Source of the DNA: Saprospiraceae bacterium
Lineage (GTDB): Bacteria > Bacteroidota > Bacteroidia > Chitinophagales > Saprospiraceae
DNA: 20,190 bases
NCBI GenBank assembly: GCA_016717655.1
Contig: JADKFC010000025.1
Location: 1 to 20,190 of the forward strand
Direction of reading: 5' to 3'
Shown: positions 9,427-18,764 of the stretch, in pieces
How positions within the stretch are numbered: position 1 is the first letter of the stretch
Layout of the letters: every line of letters starts with the position of its first letter
Position numbers and translations under genes: made by a program
The notes under the pieces: model-generated
What the model saw: only the letters and a program-made list of their open reading frames with translations
Database searches by the model: none
Told to the model about the DNA's origin: nothing

Positions 9427-9510
9427 TGGGGGTAGTAAGATTCGAACCTACTCAGCCGTAAGACAACAGATTTACAGTCTGTCCCGGCTCTCCAACTCCG
9501 GCGTACCCCC
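9427..9510 (-). tRNA. tRNA-Tyr (anticodon GTA)
   Basis: The acceptor stem is GGGGGTA/TACCCCC with discriminator A. The anticodon stem ACAGA/TCTGT encloses loop CTGTAAA (anticodon GTA). The long variable arm typical of bacterial class II tRNA-Tyr is present, followed by the T arm with GGTTCGAATC. Confidence 0.96.
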
Positions 9511-9544
9511 CTGCTAAAAAGCTATTTGTTATTTAAAAAACATG

Positions 9545-9618
9545 AGCCAGTGGAGGGATTCGAACCCCCGACCAGCTGATTACAAATCAGCTGCTCTGGC
9601 CAACTGAGCTACACTGGC
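9545..9618 (-). tRNA. tRNA-Thr (anticodon TGT)
   Basis: The acceptor stem is GCCAGTG/CACTGGC with discriminator T, the anticodon stem GCTGA/TCAGC encloses loop TTTGTAA (anticodon TGT), and the T arm has GGTTCGAATC. It is the first gene of the tRNA-tuf transcript. The order Thr-Tyr-Gly-Thr-tuf equals thrU-tyrU-glyT-thrT-tufB of E. coli. Confidence 0.97.
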
Positions 9619-9693
9619 TTATTAATATTTTTTAAATATTTCTTCCATTTATTGTATTCAATGTAAGCGATCTACCTTCCGTAAAAAGCGTTG

Positions 9694-9723
9694 CAAAAAT
9701 AAGACAAATTATTATATTGCAAA
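9694..9723 (-). promoter_or_regulatory. Predicted Bacteroidota-type promoter for the tRNA-tuf operon
   Basis: On the minus strand, TTTG (9723-9720) is followed after 18 bases by TATTTTTG (9701-9694). This matches the Bacteroidota housekeeping pattern TTTG, about 19 bases, TAnnTTTG. The expected transcription start, near 9688, lies about 70 bases before tRNA-Thr(TGT), a sensible leader for a stable-RNA operon. Assigned by eye only. Confidence 0.55.
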
Positions 9724-10160
9724 GTAGTTTATTAAATATTATTAATTTTTTTGTTGATTGCATCAAAATAAAAAATATTTAATTTTTAATACCCTGATTA
9801 TTAATAGATTAATATTGATAATTTCTTTTCACATCCATTCATTATTCTTGTATTTTTTTAACACAAGTTTCTAAAGAAGCAATTCTGACACTTTAAGTTC
9901 TCCATTTGATGCAAAAATACTCCATTTTGCCTTAAATTTAGTAAAATTCACATGCAACAGTGGATAATAATTGATTCAACTCAATTATGCTTTTATACTA
10001 TGCCAGACATTATGAAACACAAATTTTTCTTTCTTAAATTGTTTAAAATACAATGTCAAAATTATAGTATTATTTTATGGCCTTTTCAATTCTGAATAAT
10101 TGGATGATATCATTCAATGTCACACCATTCTTATTCAAATTCATTTGCTGGTTATATTTC
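9724..10160. other. AT-rich gap without a supported gene
   Basis: These 437 bases lie downstream of the histidine kinase and upstream of the tRNA-tuf promoter. I see no gene with family support on either strand. A 24-codon minus-strand ORF (10149-10075, MNLNKNGVTLNDIIQLFRIE then KAIK) and a near-palindrome around GATGATATCATC (10102-10113) are the only structure. No strong terminator for the kdp transcript is visible. Confidence 0.7.
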
Positions 10161-11886
10161 TTACGCAATGGGTATACTTAAAGTAAATGTACTTCCTTTT
10201 GCAAAATCACTTTCCACTTCTATTTTTCCACCCTGAGCTTCCACCAATTCTTTACTGATGCTTAGCCCCAATCCTGTACCTTCTTTCCTTGATCCGGGAA
10301 TTCGAAAATACCGGTCAAATATTTTGGAAATATATTGTTGAGGAATACCTTGCCCGGTATCTGTAACAGCTATTTTGGCCAATCCTGAATTAACTGATAT
10401 CTGTATTGTTATCTGTGAGTTGTCGTATGAATAACGAATAGCGTTGGATAAGAGATTTGTCAATACCCAGGCCATTTTTTCGCTGTCTGCTAAAATTTGA
10501 GGTGGTTCATCCTGTTTATCGATGTTGATTTTTATACTCTTTTGTTCAGCGCTATTTTTAGTTGCATTTATGGCATATTCCACAACTTCCATCAATGGCA
10601 ATGACACCATATTTAACTGTATGGTACCACTTTCCACTTCAGATATATTCAACAGTTCTTTCGTAATTCTCAATAATCTATTGGCGTCGTCGTTAATGCT
10701 ATTCAATAAGCTTTGTTGTTCCTGATTCAGTATTCCAATCTGCTTGTTTTCCAGTAATTGTACACTCATTTTTATAGAGGAAATAGGTGTCTTCAATTCA
10801 TGGGAAATGTTGGCTACAAAATTTGTTTTCGCAAAATCAAGTTCCTTATATTCAGTGATATTCTGAAGTAAAATTACATTTCCAAATAATTTGGTTTCAC
10901 TTTCCCCAGTAGGTGTAATCAATATTGGAATCAATTCCTTTTTGAAGTAACTTTCTTTTTGATGGGCATAGATTTTTATGGGTGATTTATCTTTATCACT
11001 TTCCTCTTTCTGAAACAAATCCTTTACCAACAACCTCATTAAATCATTTCTCATGGCTATATCCTGCACCAATTTACCTACAACGTCCTGTGAAGTAAGT
11101 CCGGATATTTTAAGTGCGTTGTCATTCATGAAAATTATTCTGTGGTCTGCATCCAAGCCAATCACAGGTTCATTCATGTTATTGATTAGGGTTTCAATTC
11201 TCTTTTTTTCAATGAGTAACTTTTCAATGTTTCCTGCTTTATACTCTTCCAGTTTTTGAGCCATAGTGTTGAACGATCTGGCTAAGTCACCAAACTCATT
11301 GTGTTTTTCAAAATGAACTCTTTGGTTATAATTTTCTGCTGCAATTTCTTTAATACTTTCAGACAATTCTTTAATTGGATCTGCAATATTTGAAGGAAGA
11401 TTGACCAATAATACAAATGCAAAACAAAACACAAAACACCTATGAAAGAAATCCACAAAATAGAATTATCGGCAGTATGGGTTTGCCAATATTGCTTTTG
11501 CGTTGTATTGCCTGCATATTGAGTAGCATGATATCTGAAATATCATTGCGAATTGTTTTATGATTGTATCATTTTTAAAAATCAGACTTTAAATCATTAA
11601 AATCAATGGCCAACTTTTGGTTAATTCAATTCCCCTATTTCAGTAATGTTATTTGCTGTTGTTTGAGATTTAATTCAAATATTTTTTGTTCTTTTGGTTG
11701 AACTATACCATTGTTCAATGACATAAGCATATTCCTTGAGTAGTCCAGTGTATTATAGTTGGCTACAAGGATGTTTTTGGTTTCATTGGACAACTTGTGT
11801 ACAAAAGTAATACTTACTATGGTAAGCAAGGCTATCATCAGAAACAATAAACCTATACCTGAAAACACTTTTTGTTTAATTTTCAT
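10161..11886 (-). CDS. HAMP/PAS sensor histidine kinase of the kdp locus (frameshifted)
   Basis: A membrane sensor kinase that likely works with the upstream truncated KdpD. The ATG (11884-11886) overlaps the kdpD stop (TAATG). The first 83 residues, clean, give a cytoplasmic start and membrane helix (IGLLFLMIALLTIVSITFV) and an extracytoplasmic segment. Frames then change several times between about 11650 and 11430, before a second helix (near CFAFVLLVNLPSNIADPIKE). The clean 431-residue remainder holds a HAMP domain, a PAS domain (ETLINNMNEPVIGLDADHRI), the HisKA box FVANISHELKTPISSIKM with the phospho-accepting His at 10800-10802, and the ATPase domain with N box NLLSNAIRYS, G1 DTGQGIP, F box IFDRYFRIPGS and G2 GTGLGLS. 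About 575 residues when repaired. There is no cognate OmpR-type response regulator in view; the NtrC-type regulator at the other end of the operon is the likely partner. Confidence 0.88.
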
Positions 11887-12935
11887 TAGCTTAAAATTAC
11901 CAAGTCCATCTCAGAACTTGAAAGTTTTTTTAATAATTCACTGAATATATTCGTAGCCATTATCATCTTCCATAAATTAAGATGAGGTTTGCCAATACAA
12001 ATGGTAGTTATTCTCCCTTTCATGACATTGATCAATGATGGCTTTGGGAACATTATCATTTTCAATTTTAATAATTTCAGCACCCAATTCTGTGGCCAAT
12101 TTAAAGTTATTGATTAAATGTCGTTGTTTATCCAAAGCAATTTTATTTGGACTTTCTTTGGGTGTTTGTACATAGAGTACATACCATTTGCTGTGGTAAT
12201 AATTGGCCAATCTTGCCGTTTTCCTAATCACAACTTTAGCCGTCTTTTCATTGCTGCTAATACAGGCTAAAAACCTTTCGTGTTTTAAACTTTTGGTTTG
12301 AGGTACTTCTGTTTCGACCTTTCTTTCTACCTGAGATGCTACTTCTTTCAGGGCTAATTCACGCAGCTGTAGGATGTGATCACTTTTAAAAAAGTTTTTT
12401 AATGCAGTTTCAATTTTCTCAGCCTGATAAATTTTTCCTTCCTTCAGTCTAAGGATTAATTCATCCGCTGTTAAATCAATATTTACTACTTCATCTGCCT
12501 GGGCTAAAACACTATCGGGGATTCTTTCTTTTACTTCAATGCCAGTAATGGTTTTTATTTCATCGTTTAAACTTTCAATGTGCTGAATATTTACCGCTGA
12601 GATCACATTGATGCCAGCATCAAGGATGTCCAACACATCCTGCCATCTTTTTTCATTTTTACTGCCTTCAATATTGGTATGAGCCAGTTCATCTACGACT
12701 ACAATTTCAGGTCGCAAATTAATGACGGCCTGAAAATCCATTTCTTCTAATTCCTTTCCTTTGTATATCCTATTTTGACATCAATACCATTTTTAAGCAA
12801 AGAGCGGGCTTCCTGAAGCATTCTATAGGATTTACCAACACCCGCACTCATGCCTATGTAAATTTTAAATTTACCTCTTCTTGCTTTCTTAATAAGATTA
12901 AGAAATTCCTGTGCAGATGTTCCTGTTTCTTCCAT
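11886..12935 (-). CDS. kdpD: KdpD sensor protein lacking the kinase module (frameshift and internal gap)
   Basis: Only the cytoplasmic N-terminal part of KdpD is encoded, as a free-standing protein of about 370 residues. The P-loop GMSAGVGKSYRMLQEAR is near residue 28 and the Walker B-like EIVVVDELAHTNIEGSK follows. The conserved GINVISAVNIQHIESLND comes next, then a USP-like domain from about KHERFLACISSNEKTAKVV to GKPHLNLWKMIMATNIF. It stops at LLKKLSSSEMDLVILS, with no four-helix membrane module, HisKA or ATPase domain. Two defects are visible. About 25 codons are missing near 12765 (KIGY joins directly to YKGKELEEMDFQ, losing the VETHGR-type segment). One base is extra near 12012 (REITTICIGKPH is read as RENNYHLYWQ). 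The start is 2 bases after the porin stop, and the stop overlaps the kinase start, so the two proteins are probably made together. Confidence 0.9.
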
Positions 12936-12937
12936 TG

Positions 12938-14036
12938 TTAAAAACTTATGGCAAATGAAGTTGTCATAAAATAATTGGTATTTACTGGAATTATCCCATC
13001 TTAAAAAAGTTTTATCTTTCCAGACTAAGGACGTGCTTCAATTCTCCACATAACATTATCTCTTATGTTTTTGTCAAAGTTGACAGAATAACCTAACGTC
13101 TGAAATCCATTAGGGCTTCCTGTACTTATGATCACACCATTTTTATCACCATAATATTCAATTCTGCCTGCAATGCTTGAAGAAGATGAAGGGTTAAGTT
13201 TGACTATTAATACAGGACAATACCATGTATTATACTCTCCACTATCTTTAGATTTTTGTTCAGCTCCTATATCAAATCCGGCAGTGACACCCAATTTTTT
13301 GGTCAGTGAAATTGAGCAAATAAATTATGAAAATAACGCATTCTTTTAATACTGTCCGGTTTATCATTTCCAATGAAAGAGCTGTTGTAAAGGTAAGGGT
13401 TGAAGAAGGTTTGGGAAAGTGAGTTGATGTCCAAAGGCTGGAGAATTATTGCCATCTACCCGCTGAATTCTTTGCCAGCCATTAAGTACCAAAGCACTGA
13501 TAAGCCACTTACCATCTGATGTGGTATAACTTAATTTTGCTCCAGATTCATAATATGGGGAGTTTTCTGCTAAAAGACTTCTTGTAAGTGTCCAGCAATC
13601 CCTTCCAATCGCACTTTCAAATCCTATATGGGATGGAAAAATTCCTGCCATCCACCCAAAGGTTGCTTTTATCAGAAAGTTTTATCCCAACATTGGCCTC
13701 AAAAATATTTTTCAATACGCCTGGTTCAGCAGCTAAGTTTGCATTCACATAATTACCTGCCATCAGAGCTAAATTTGCCCTTACTTTTTCACTTTGATAA
13801 TTGGCTTTTACAAAACCCAAATTTAGATTTACCTCATTGTGTCTATTGTATGAATATATAAAACCAGGACGATTATGACTCAAAGGGTTGCCAAAATCAT
13901 AAGCATAATAAGTCTCTATGTAGCCACTGAATTGAACTGACGAGGCTGATGTATCCTTTTGAGCACTTGCATTATGTACAACAGTAAAAATGCCAAAGAA
14001 TACGATGGTTGGAATGATTATATTTTTTAAAAACAT
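12938..14036 (-). CDS. Outer-membrane beta-barrel porin of the kdp operon (frameshifted)
   Basis: A predicted outer-membrane porin of the OmpL-like (bbp2) type often found in Bacteroidota kdp operons. The first residues form a signal peptide (MFLKNIIIPTIVFFGIFTVV then HNASAQ). Mature segments include SSVQFSGYIETYYAYDFGNP, EVNLNLGFVKANYQ, GIFPSHIGFESAIGRDCWTL and NGFQTLGYSVNFDKN, alternating strands rich in aromatics. Frames change near 13641 (one extra G; expected WVDAGIFPSH), around 13350-13420 (more than one indel), and near 13022. A raw stop at 13025 is false: the downstream frame gives NTNYFMTTSFAISF, a beta-barrel C-terminus ending in Phe, with TAA at 12938-12940. About 366 residues when repaired. 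Placed between kdpC and kdpD, it probably lets K+ cross the outer membrane; that role is inferred. Confidence 0.85.
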
Positions 14037-14086
14037 GATTTTATTATTTAAGGTTATCTAATGAGCTAAATTTAGTTTTAGAACGT

Positions 14087-14607
14087 TTATTTTTTCGGTC
14101 CGCGAACCAAATAAAGGGGCGTTTCAGTGTTTTGTAGAAATGATAAGTGCTGCAGGTCCTTTTCATCGATACCTCTTATTTTAGCAATTCTTTTATCTGG
14201 CATGTTGCAGCCTGAACTGATATGTCCGGGTCAAGACCGCTGCCACTGGCAGTAATCATATCCGCAGGCACTTCAGATTTTGATACTTCAGGATTGTGCA
14301 CTAAAAAAGTATCTATCCTTGCTTGCACCTGTTCCAAATAAGCAGGATTGGAAGGTCCCTTATTACTGCCCGCACTGCCTGCTGCATTGTAAATAACGGC
14401 TGAAGGTCTGGAATAGAAATATTTGTCATCTGTAAAATTTTGACCAATATTACTAAAATAAGTTTTACCATTCTGACTTATCAACTCCCCTTTTCCTTTT
14501 TGAGGGGTAATTTGAGCGAAAGCCAGCACCAATAAGGTATATATTCCTGAAAAAATCAACAAACACATTATTGTTAATTTTATGGCTGGAAAAATTTCTG
14601 ATTTCAT
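14087..14607 (-). CDS. kdpC: K+-transporting ATPase subunit C (one frameshift)
   Basis: KdpC is the single-span periplasmic subunit of the KdpFABC pump and is needed for assembly and activity. It begins MKSEIFPAIKLTIMCLLIFS with one N-terminal membrane helix. The conserved YFYSRPSAVIYNAAGSAGSN and ITASGSGLDPDISVQAAT follow. One A is missing near 14195, which creates a false stop at 14176. The continuing frame reads KRIAKIRGIDEKDLQ and ends TETPLYLVRGPKK with TAA at 14087-14089. The repaired length of about 173 residues is near the family's usual 190. It follows kdpB by 66 bases. Confidence 0.94.
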
Positions 14608-14673
14608 TTTTTTGATAATTAAATTATTTCTAAGAATTTATTTTTTAATAAGGTAAATCTAAGCTTGCAGCAT

Positions 14674-16680
14674 TTAAATAAAAATGGTTACCACCAAATC
14701 TATCAGTTTTATACCTACAAAAGGAATTAAAACGCCTCCCAAGCCATACAGTAATAAGTTTCTTCTAAGCAAAGCACTTGCTCCGATTGGTTTGTAACTT
14801 ACTCCTTTTAAAGCCAAAGGAATCAGCATAGGAATGATGATGGCATTAAAAATTACAGCAGAAAGAATGGCACTTTCAGGGCTATGCAATTTCATAATAT
14901 TAAGAGCCTCCAATGCCGGTATTGATGTAATGAACAGAGCAGGCACAATAGCAAAATATTTAGCCACATCATTGGCAATACTAAAAGTGGTAAGTGTACC
15001 TCTGGTCATCAAAAAGCTGTTTTCCTATTTCGACTACTTCAATAAGTTTGGTAGGGTCATTGTCAAGATCAACCATATTACCAGCTTCTTTGCTGCCTGT
15101 GTACCACTATTCATAGCTACCCCCACATCGGCCTGAGCAAGTGCAGGAGCATCATTGGTGCCATCGCCCATCATGGCTACCAAACGTCCTTGTGATTGTT
15201 CATTTCTGATGTAATTCATTTTATCCTCAGGTTTTGCTTCTGCAATAAAATCATCTACACCAGCTTTTTCAGCAATATATTTCGCTGTAAGTGGATTATC
15301 CCCGGTTACCATAACAGTTTTAATACCCATTTTTCTGAGTCTGTCAAATCGCTCTTTGATGCCGGTTTTAATGATGTCCTGGAGTTCAATCACTCCTAAT
15401 ACTTTTTCATTTTCAGCTACAACCAATGGTGTACCTCCATTTGACGATATTGCTTTTACCCTCTCCACTATTTCTGTTGGAAATGTATTACCGGCTTTCT
15501 CAACCAAAAGCCTGATAGCATCACTTGCTCCTTTTCTGATGCGGGTGTTCTCAAAGTCAATGCCTGAACATCTTGTTTCAGCAGTAAATTTTATGTAAAC
15601 TGCATTAGATACTGCATAAGACAATGGGTTTACAGCAGCCAACTCTATGATGGACTTTCCTTCCGGAGTTTGGTCACTGATGGAACTCAATACTACACAT
15701 CTTTTAAAATGTTCAGCATTGATACCATCTGCGGAATAAAAATTGGTTGCTTTTCTATTGCCTATGGTTATGGTTCCTGTTTTATCCAACAATAATACAT
15801 CGATATCACCTGCAGTCTCCACAGCCTTACCACTTTTGGTAATCACATTTGCTCTAAGTGCCCTATCCATACCGGCTATGCCTATGGCTGATAATAAGCC
15901 ACCAATGGTTGTTGGTATTAAACATACAAATAAGGAAATAAAAGCTGCAATGGTTATAGGTGTATTGGCATAGTCTGCAAAAGGTTTTAGGGTTACGGTT
16001 ACAATGATAAACACCAAGGTAAATCCTGCCAACAAAATGGTAAGGGCAATTTCATTTAGGTGTCTTTTGTCTGCTTGCACCTTCAACGAAGGCAATCATC
16101 TTATCCAAAAAACTTTCCCCGGTTCTGTTGTCACTTGTACTTTTATACGATCAGATAATACTTTGGTTCCTCCTGTTACTGAACTTTTATCACCACCGGC
16201 TTCGCGAATCACGGGGGCTGATTCGCCGGTGATAGCACTTTCATCTATGGTGGCCAGGCCTTCTATGATTTCACCATCACTGGCGATAATGTCTCCTGTT
16301 TCACAGATGAAAACATCTCCTTTTTTTAATTGTGCAGAAGATATGGTTTTTCCATTCTCTAATTTTGCAGGTGTCTCTTCTCTCGTTTTCCTCAAACTAT
16401 CAGCCTGAGCCTTGCCCCTGGCTTCTGCAATGGCTTCAGCAAAATTGGCAAATAACAGGGTAATCAGCAAAATGGAAGTAACTACTAAGTTGTAAGCCAA
16501 ACTTCCCTGATTTTGCACTCCCATCATGATCCAGATGCAAACAATGGCCATAACTAATGTTCCGATCCACACAGTAAACATTACAGGATTTCTGAACATT
16601 AATTTTGGATTAAGTTTTACAAAAGATTGTTTAAATGCTTCCTGCAACAAATCTTTTTGAAATAAATTATTATTGATCAT
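14674..16680 (-). CDS. kdpB: K+-transporting ATPase subunit B, the P-type ATPase (four frameshifts)
   Basis: KdpB hydrolyses ATP to drive K+ uptake through KdpA. The start is MINNNLFQKDLLQEAFKQSF. The actuator motif TGES lies in SAITGESAPVIREAGGDKSS. The phosphorylation site DKTGT (Asp at about 15784-15786) is in DIDVLLLDKTGTITIGNR. The hinge MMGDGTNDAPALAQADVGVA and the C-terminal helices (MTRGTLTTFSIANDVAKYFA, ending VGIKLIDLVVTIFI) are present. Indels: one G missing near 16120 (EPGESFLDKMIAF), one A extra near 16060 (TPNEIALTI), one A missing near 15093 (AAKEAGNMVDLDND), one T extra near 15016 (KQLLMTRG). The repaired length of about 669 residues matches the family (682 in E. coli). It starts 11 bases after kdpA. 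Confidence 0.97.
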
Positions 16681-16691
16681 GGTAATTTCGA

Positions 16692-18392
16692 TTATTTAAG
16701 TGAAAAATGTTCAGCAATGGGGCCCAAAGTCAATGCCGGAAAAAACGACAATGCTGCTACGATAGCTATTACTGCAAATACCATAACTCCAAAGGTTGCA
16801 GTATCCGTTTTGAGTGTTCCATTGCTCTCAGGTATATATTTTTTAGAGGCTAGTAAACCTGCTATGGCTATAGGTCCGATTATTGGTAGGTATCTTGCCA
16901 TCAACATGATGAGACCAGTTGAAATATTCCAAAACAAGGTATTGTCTCCAAGACCTTCAAAACCACTTCCGTTATTGGCACTGGAAGAAGTCATTTCATA
17001 AAGCATTTCACTAAAGCCATGATAACCCGGATTGTTTAACCATGATGCAAAACCTTCAGGGTTATTGGCATAGAGATAACTTGCAATTGCAGTACCTGTA
17101 AGAATTAAAAAAGGATGGAGCAAGGCAATCAACATCGCTATTTTCATCTCCCTGGCCTCAATTTTTTTACCTAAAAACTCCGGAGTTCTTCCTACCATCA
17201 AGCCGCTTATGAATACAGCCAGGATAATAAAAATATAGAAGTTTAACATACCAACTCCTACCCCACCATAAAAGCAATTGGTCATCATACCCAGTAATTG
17301 ATTCATGCCTCCCAATGGTGTAAAACTATCATGCATGCTGTTGACACTACCCGTCGATATCACTGTAGTGGCAATACTCCAATATGCCGATGCCGCAGTT
17401 CCAAATCTTATTTCTTTGCCTTCCATACTTCCAAGACTTTGATCTATTCCCATTTTACTTATGGCAGGATTGCCATTAAATTCTGAATAAATCGTGGGCA
17501 ATACCAACATTAAAAACCCTATGGTCATTACCGCAAAAATCATCCATGATAATTTACGTCTCCTGATCATATATCCCATGGCAAATATCATCGCAATAGG
17601 TATGAGCATTTGAGTGATCATCAAAATTATATTGGTAAAGAAACCTGGATTCTCAAATGGATGTGCTGAATTGGCACCAAAAAATCCACCGCCATTGGTT
17701 CCAAGGTGTTTGATGGCGACAAAAGCAGCTACCGGGCCGGCACTAACATTTACAGTATCTCCCTGCAGTGTGACCATGGATTGTTTTCCTTCAAATGTCA
17801 TAGGCATGCCGTTATAAGCAAAAAGAAAGGCAACAATCAAGGCAATTGGCAATAAGATTCTTGTGCAACTTCTTACAAAGAAAAAGTAAAAGTTACCTAA
17901 GGTAGTAGCTGATTTTTCTTTCATGGCAGTAAATAAAACTGCTGCCATTGCCATACCTGTACCGGCACTTATAAACTGCCACAACATCAGGATCAACTGG
18001 CCCAGATAAGACATACCACTTTCTCCTGAATAATGCTGAAGATTCGTATTGGTGACAAAACTTACCGATGTATTAAAAGCCAAATCTCCGCTCATGGATG
18101 GATTTCCATCTGGATTCAGGGGCAACCAACTCATATTGGTAAGAACAAACATAGACAATAGAAACCAACACAAATTTATTGTGAGTAAAGCAACAAGGTG
18201 CTGTTTCCAGTTCATTTGCCTGGAAATATCGATGCCACTGACCTTAAAAATGATGCTATCAATAGGGTCAAATATTTTATTCAACCAGGTCTTATCGTTA
18301 TTATAAATTTTGCCAATATACCCTCCCAATGGAATGCCTAAGGCAACAACTGCTAAGAACATCAACAAAATTCCTAAGATTTCTGTATTCAT
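16692..18392 (-). CDS. kdpA: K+-transporting ATPase subunit A, the K+-binding channel
   Basis: KdpA is the K+-selective membrane subunit of KdpFABC, related to K+ channels and Trk/Ktr transporters. The intact 566-residue frame has the four selectivity-filter regions: TNTNLQHYSGE (about 114-124), GTNGGGFFGANSAHPFENP (about 231-249), STGSVNSMHDSFTPLGG (about 346-362) and SSSANNGSGFEGLGDN (about 469-484). The length fits E. coli KdpA (557). It begins MNTEILGILLMFLAVVALGI, the first membrane helix. The frame is unbroken, in contrast with most of the operon. It is preceded by three tiny membrane ORFs. Confidence 0.99.
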   Translation of the reverse strand: MNTEILGILLMFLAVVALGIPLGGYIGKIYNNDKTWLNKIFDPIDSIIFKVSGIDISRQMNWKQHLVALLTINLCWFLLSMFVLTNMSWLPLNPDGNPSMSGDLAFNTSVSFVTNTNLQHYSGESGMSYLGQLILMLWQFISAGTGMAMAAVLFTAMKEKSATTLGNFYFFFVRSCTRILLPIALIVAFLFAYNGMPMTFEGKQSMVTLQGDTVNVSAGPVAAFVAIKHLGTNGGGFFGANSAHPFENPGFFTNIILMITQMLIPIAMIFAMGYMIRRRKLSWMIFAVMTIGFLMLVLPTIYSEFNGNPAISKMGIDQSLGSMEGKEIRFGTAASAYWSIATTVISTGSVNSMHDSFTPLGGMNQLLGMMTNCFYGGVGVGMLNFYIFIILAVFISGLMVGRTPEFLGKKIEAREMKIAMLIALLHPFLILTGTAIASYLYANNPEGFASWLNNPGYHGFSEMLYEMTSSSANNGSGFEGLGDNTLFWNISTGLIMLMARYLPIIGPIAIAGLLASKKYIPESNGTLKTDTATFGVMVFAVIAIVAALSFFPALTLGPIAEHFSLK

Positions 18393-18403
18393 TGTTTCTT
18401 TGA

Positions 18404-18517
18404 TTATAATAAATTAAGTAAAATTTTTGCTTCTAAAAATATGATGCCAATACCTGATAATATTATCAGAATAAGTACCATTATCGTAAAGCTGTCTTTT
18501 ATATTTTCCCAGTTCAT
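18404..18517 (-). CDS. 37-aa putative membrane microprotein between kdpF and kdpA
   Basis: I do not recognise this gene. The ATG at 18515-18517 opens 37 codons: MNWENIKDSFTIMVLILIIL, then SGIGIIFLEAKILLNLL. A short amphipathic start precedes one strongly hydrophobic helix (about residues 11-29). It starts 4 bases after the kdpF stop and ends 11 bases before kdpA, so it fills the gap exactly. Tight packing, a plausible single-span topology and no indel support a real gene. It could be an additional small subunit or assembly factor of the Kdp pump; that is inference. Confidence 0.6.
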   Translation of the reverse strand: MNWENIKDSFTIMVLILIILSGIGIIFLEAKILLNLL

Positions 18518-18521
18518 TGAC

Positions 18522-18599
18522 TTAAAATTTATCAGGCTTCAGCAATACATAACAGATGTACACAAAAACTGCAATGGCGACAAATAATAATGCGATCAT
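18522..18599 (-). CDS. kdpF: K+-transporting ATPase subunit F
   Basis: A 25-residue single-span protein: MIALLFVAIAVFVYICYVLL followed by KPDKF. The hydrophobic helix ending in a LLKPDKF-type tail, and the place just ahead of kdpA, are characteristic of KdpF, the small stabilising subunit at the KdpA/KdpB interface. The start is ATG at 18597-18599 and the stop TAA at 18522-18524. Flanked on each side by another tiny membrane ORF, with 4-base gaps. Confidence 0.88.
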   Translation of the reverse strand: MIALLFVAIAVFVYICYVLLKPDKF

Positions 18600-18603
18600 A
18601 GAA

Positions 18604-18687
18604 TTAAATTTTTTCGAATAAATTAATGGTTTTAAAAAAAAGTGCGTAACACACAATAGCGGCAATGATTAAAATGGTAGTAAGCAT
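18604..18687 (-). CDS. 27-aa putative membrane microprotein upstream of kdpF
   Basis: I do not recognise this gene. The ATG at 18685-18687 opens 27 codons: MLTTILIIAAIVCYALFFKT then INLFEKI. One hydrophobic helix (about residues 3-18) is followed by a short polar tail with Lys and Glu, a layout much like KdpF. Its stop lies 4 bases before the kdpF start. It resembles KdpF in size and topology but not in its tail sequence, so it may be a KdpF paralogue or a separate small subunit. Confidence 0.6.
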   Translation of the reverse strand: MLTTILIIAAIVCYALFFKTINLFEKI

Positions 18688-18764
18688 ATGAATTATTGTT
18701 TTGTTTTTAAATTGAAATTATTAGATAATGATCAACTAAAAAGTATGGTTAAAAAATAGAATTT

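Noticed and set aside
9848..9868. Small inverted repeat CTTGT...ACAAG in the AT-rich gap as a kdp terminator
   Set aside because: Only a 5-bp stem with an 11-base loop and no GC-rich core or following T-run.
9912..9919. A second TATTTTTG word on the minus strand in the gap before the tRNA cluster
   Set aside because: There is no TTTG or TTG at the right distance upstream and no gene directly downstream, so chance is likely in such AT-rich DNA.
10075..10149. A 24-codon minus-strand ORF after the histidine kinase
   Set aside because: No family resemblance, no hydrophobic helix, no close spacing to a following gene, and its central part is explained by a near-palindrome.
13025..13027. TAG as the true end of the porin gene
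   Set aside because: The adjacent frame continues to a typical barrel C-terminus ending in Phe at 12938, 2 bases before kdpD, so this stop results from an indel.
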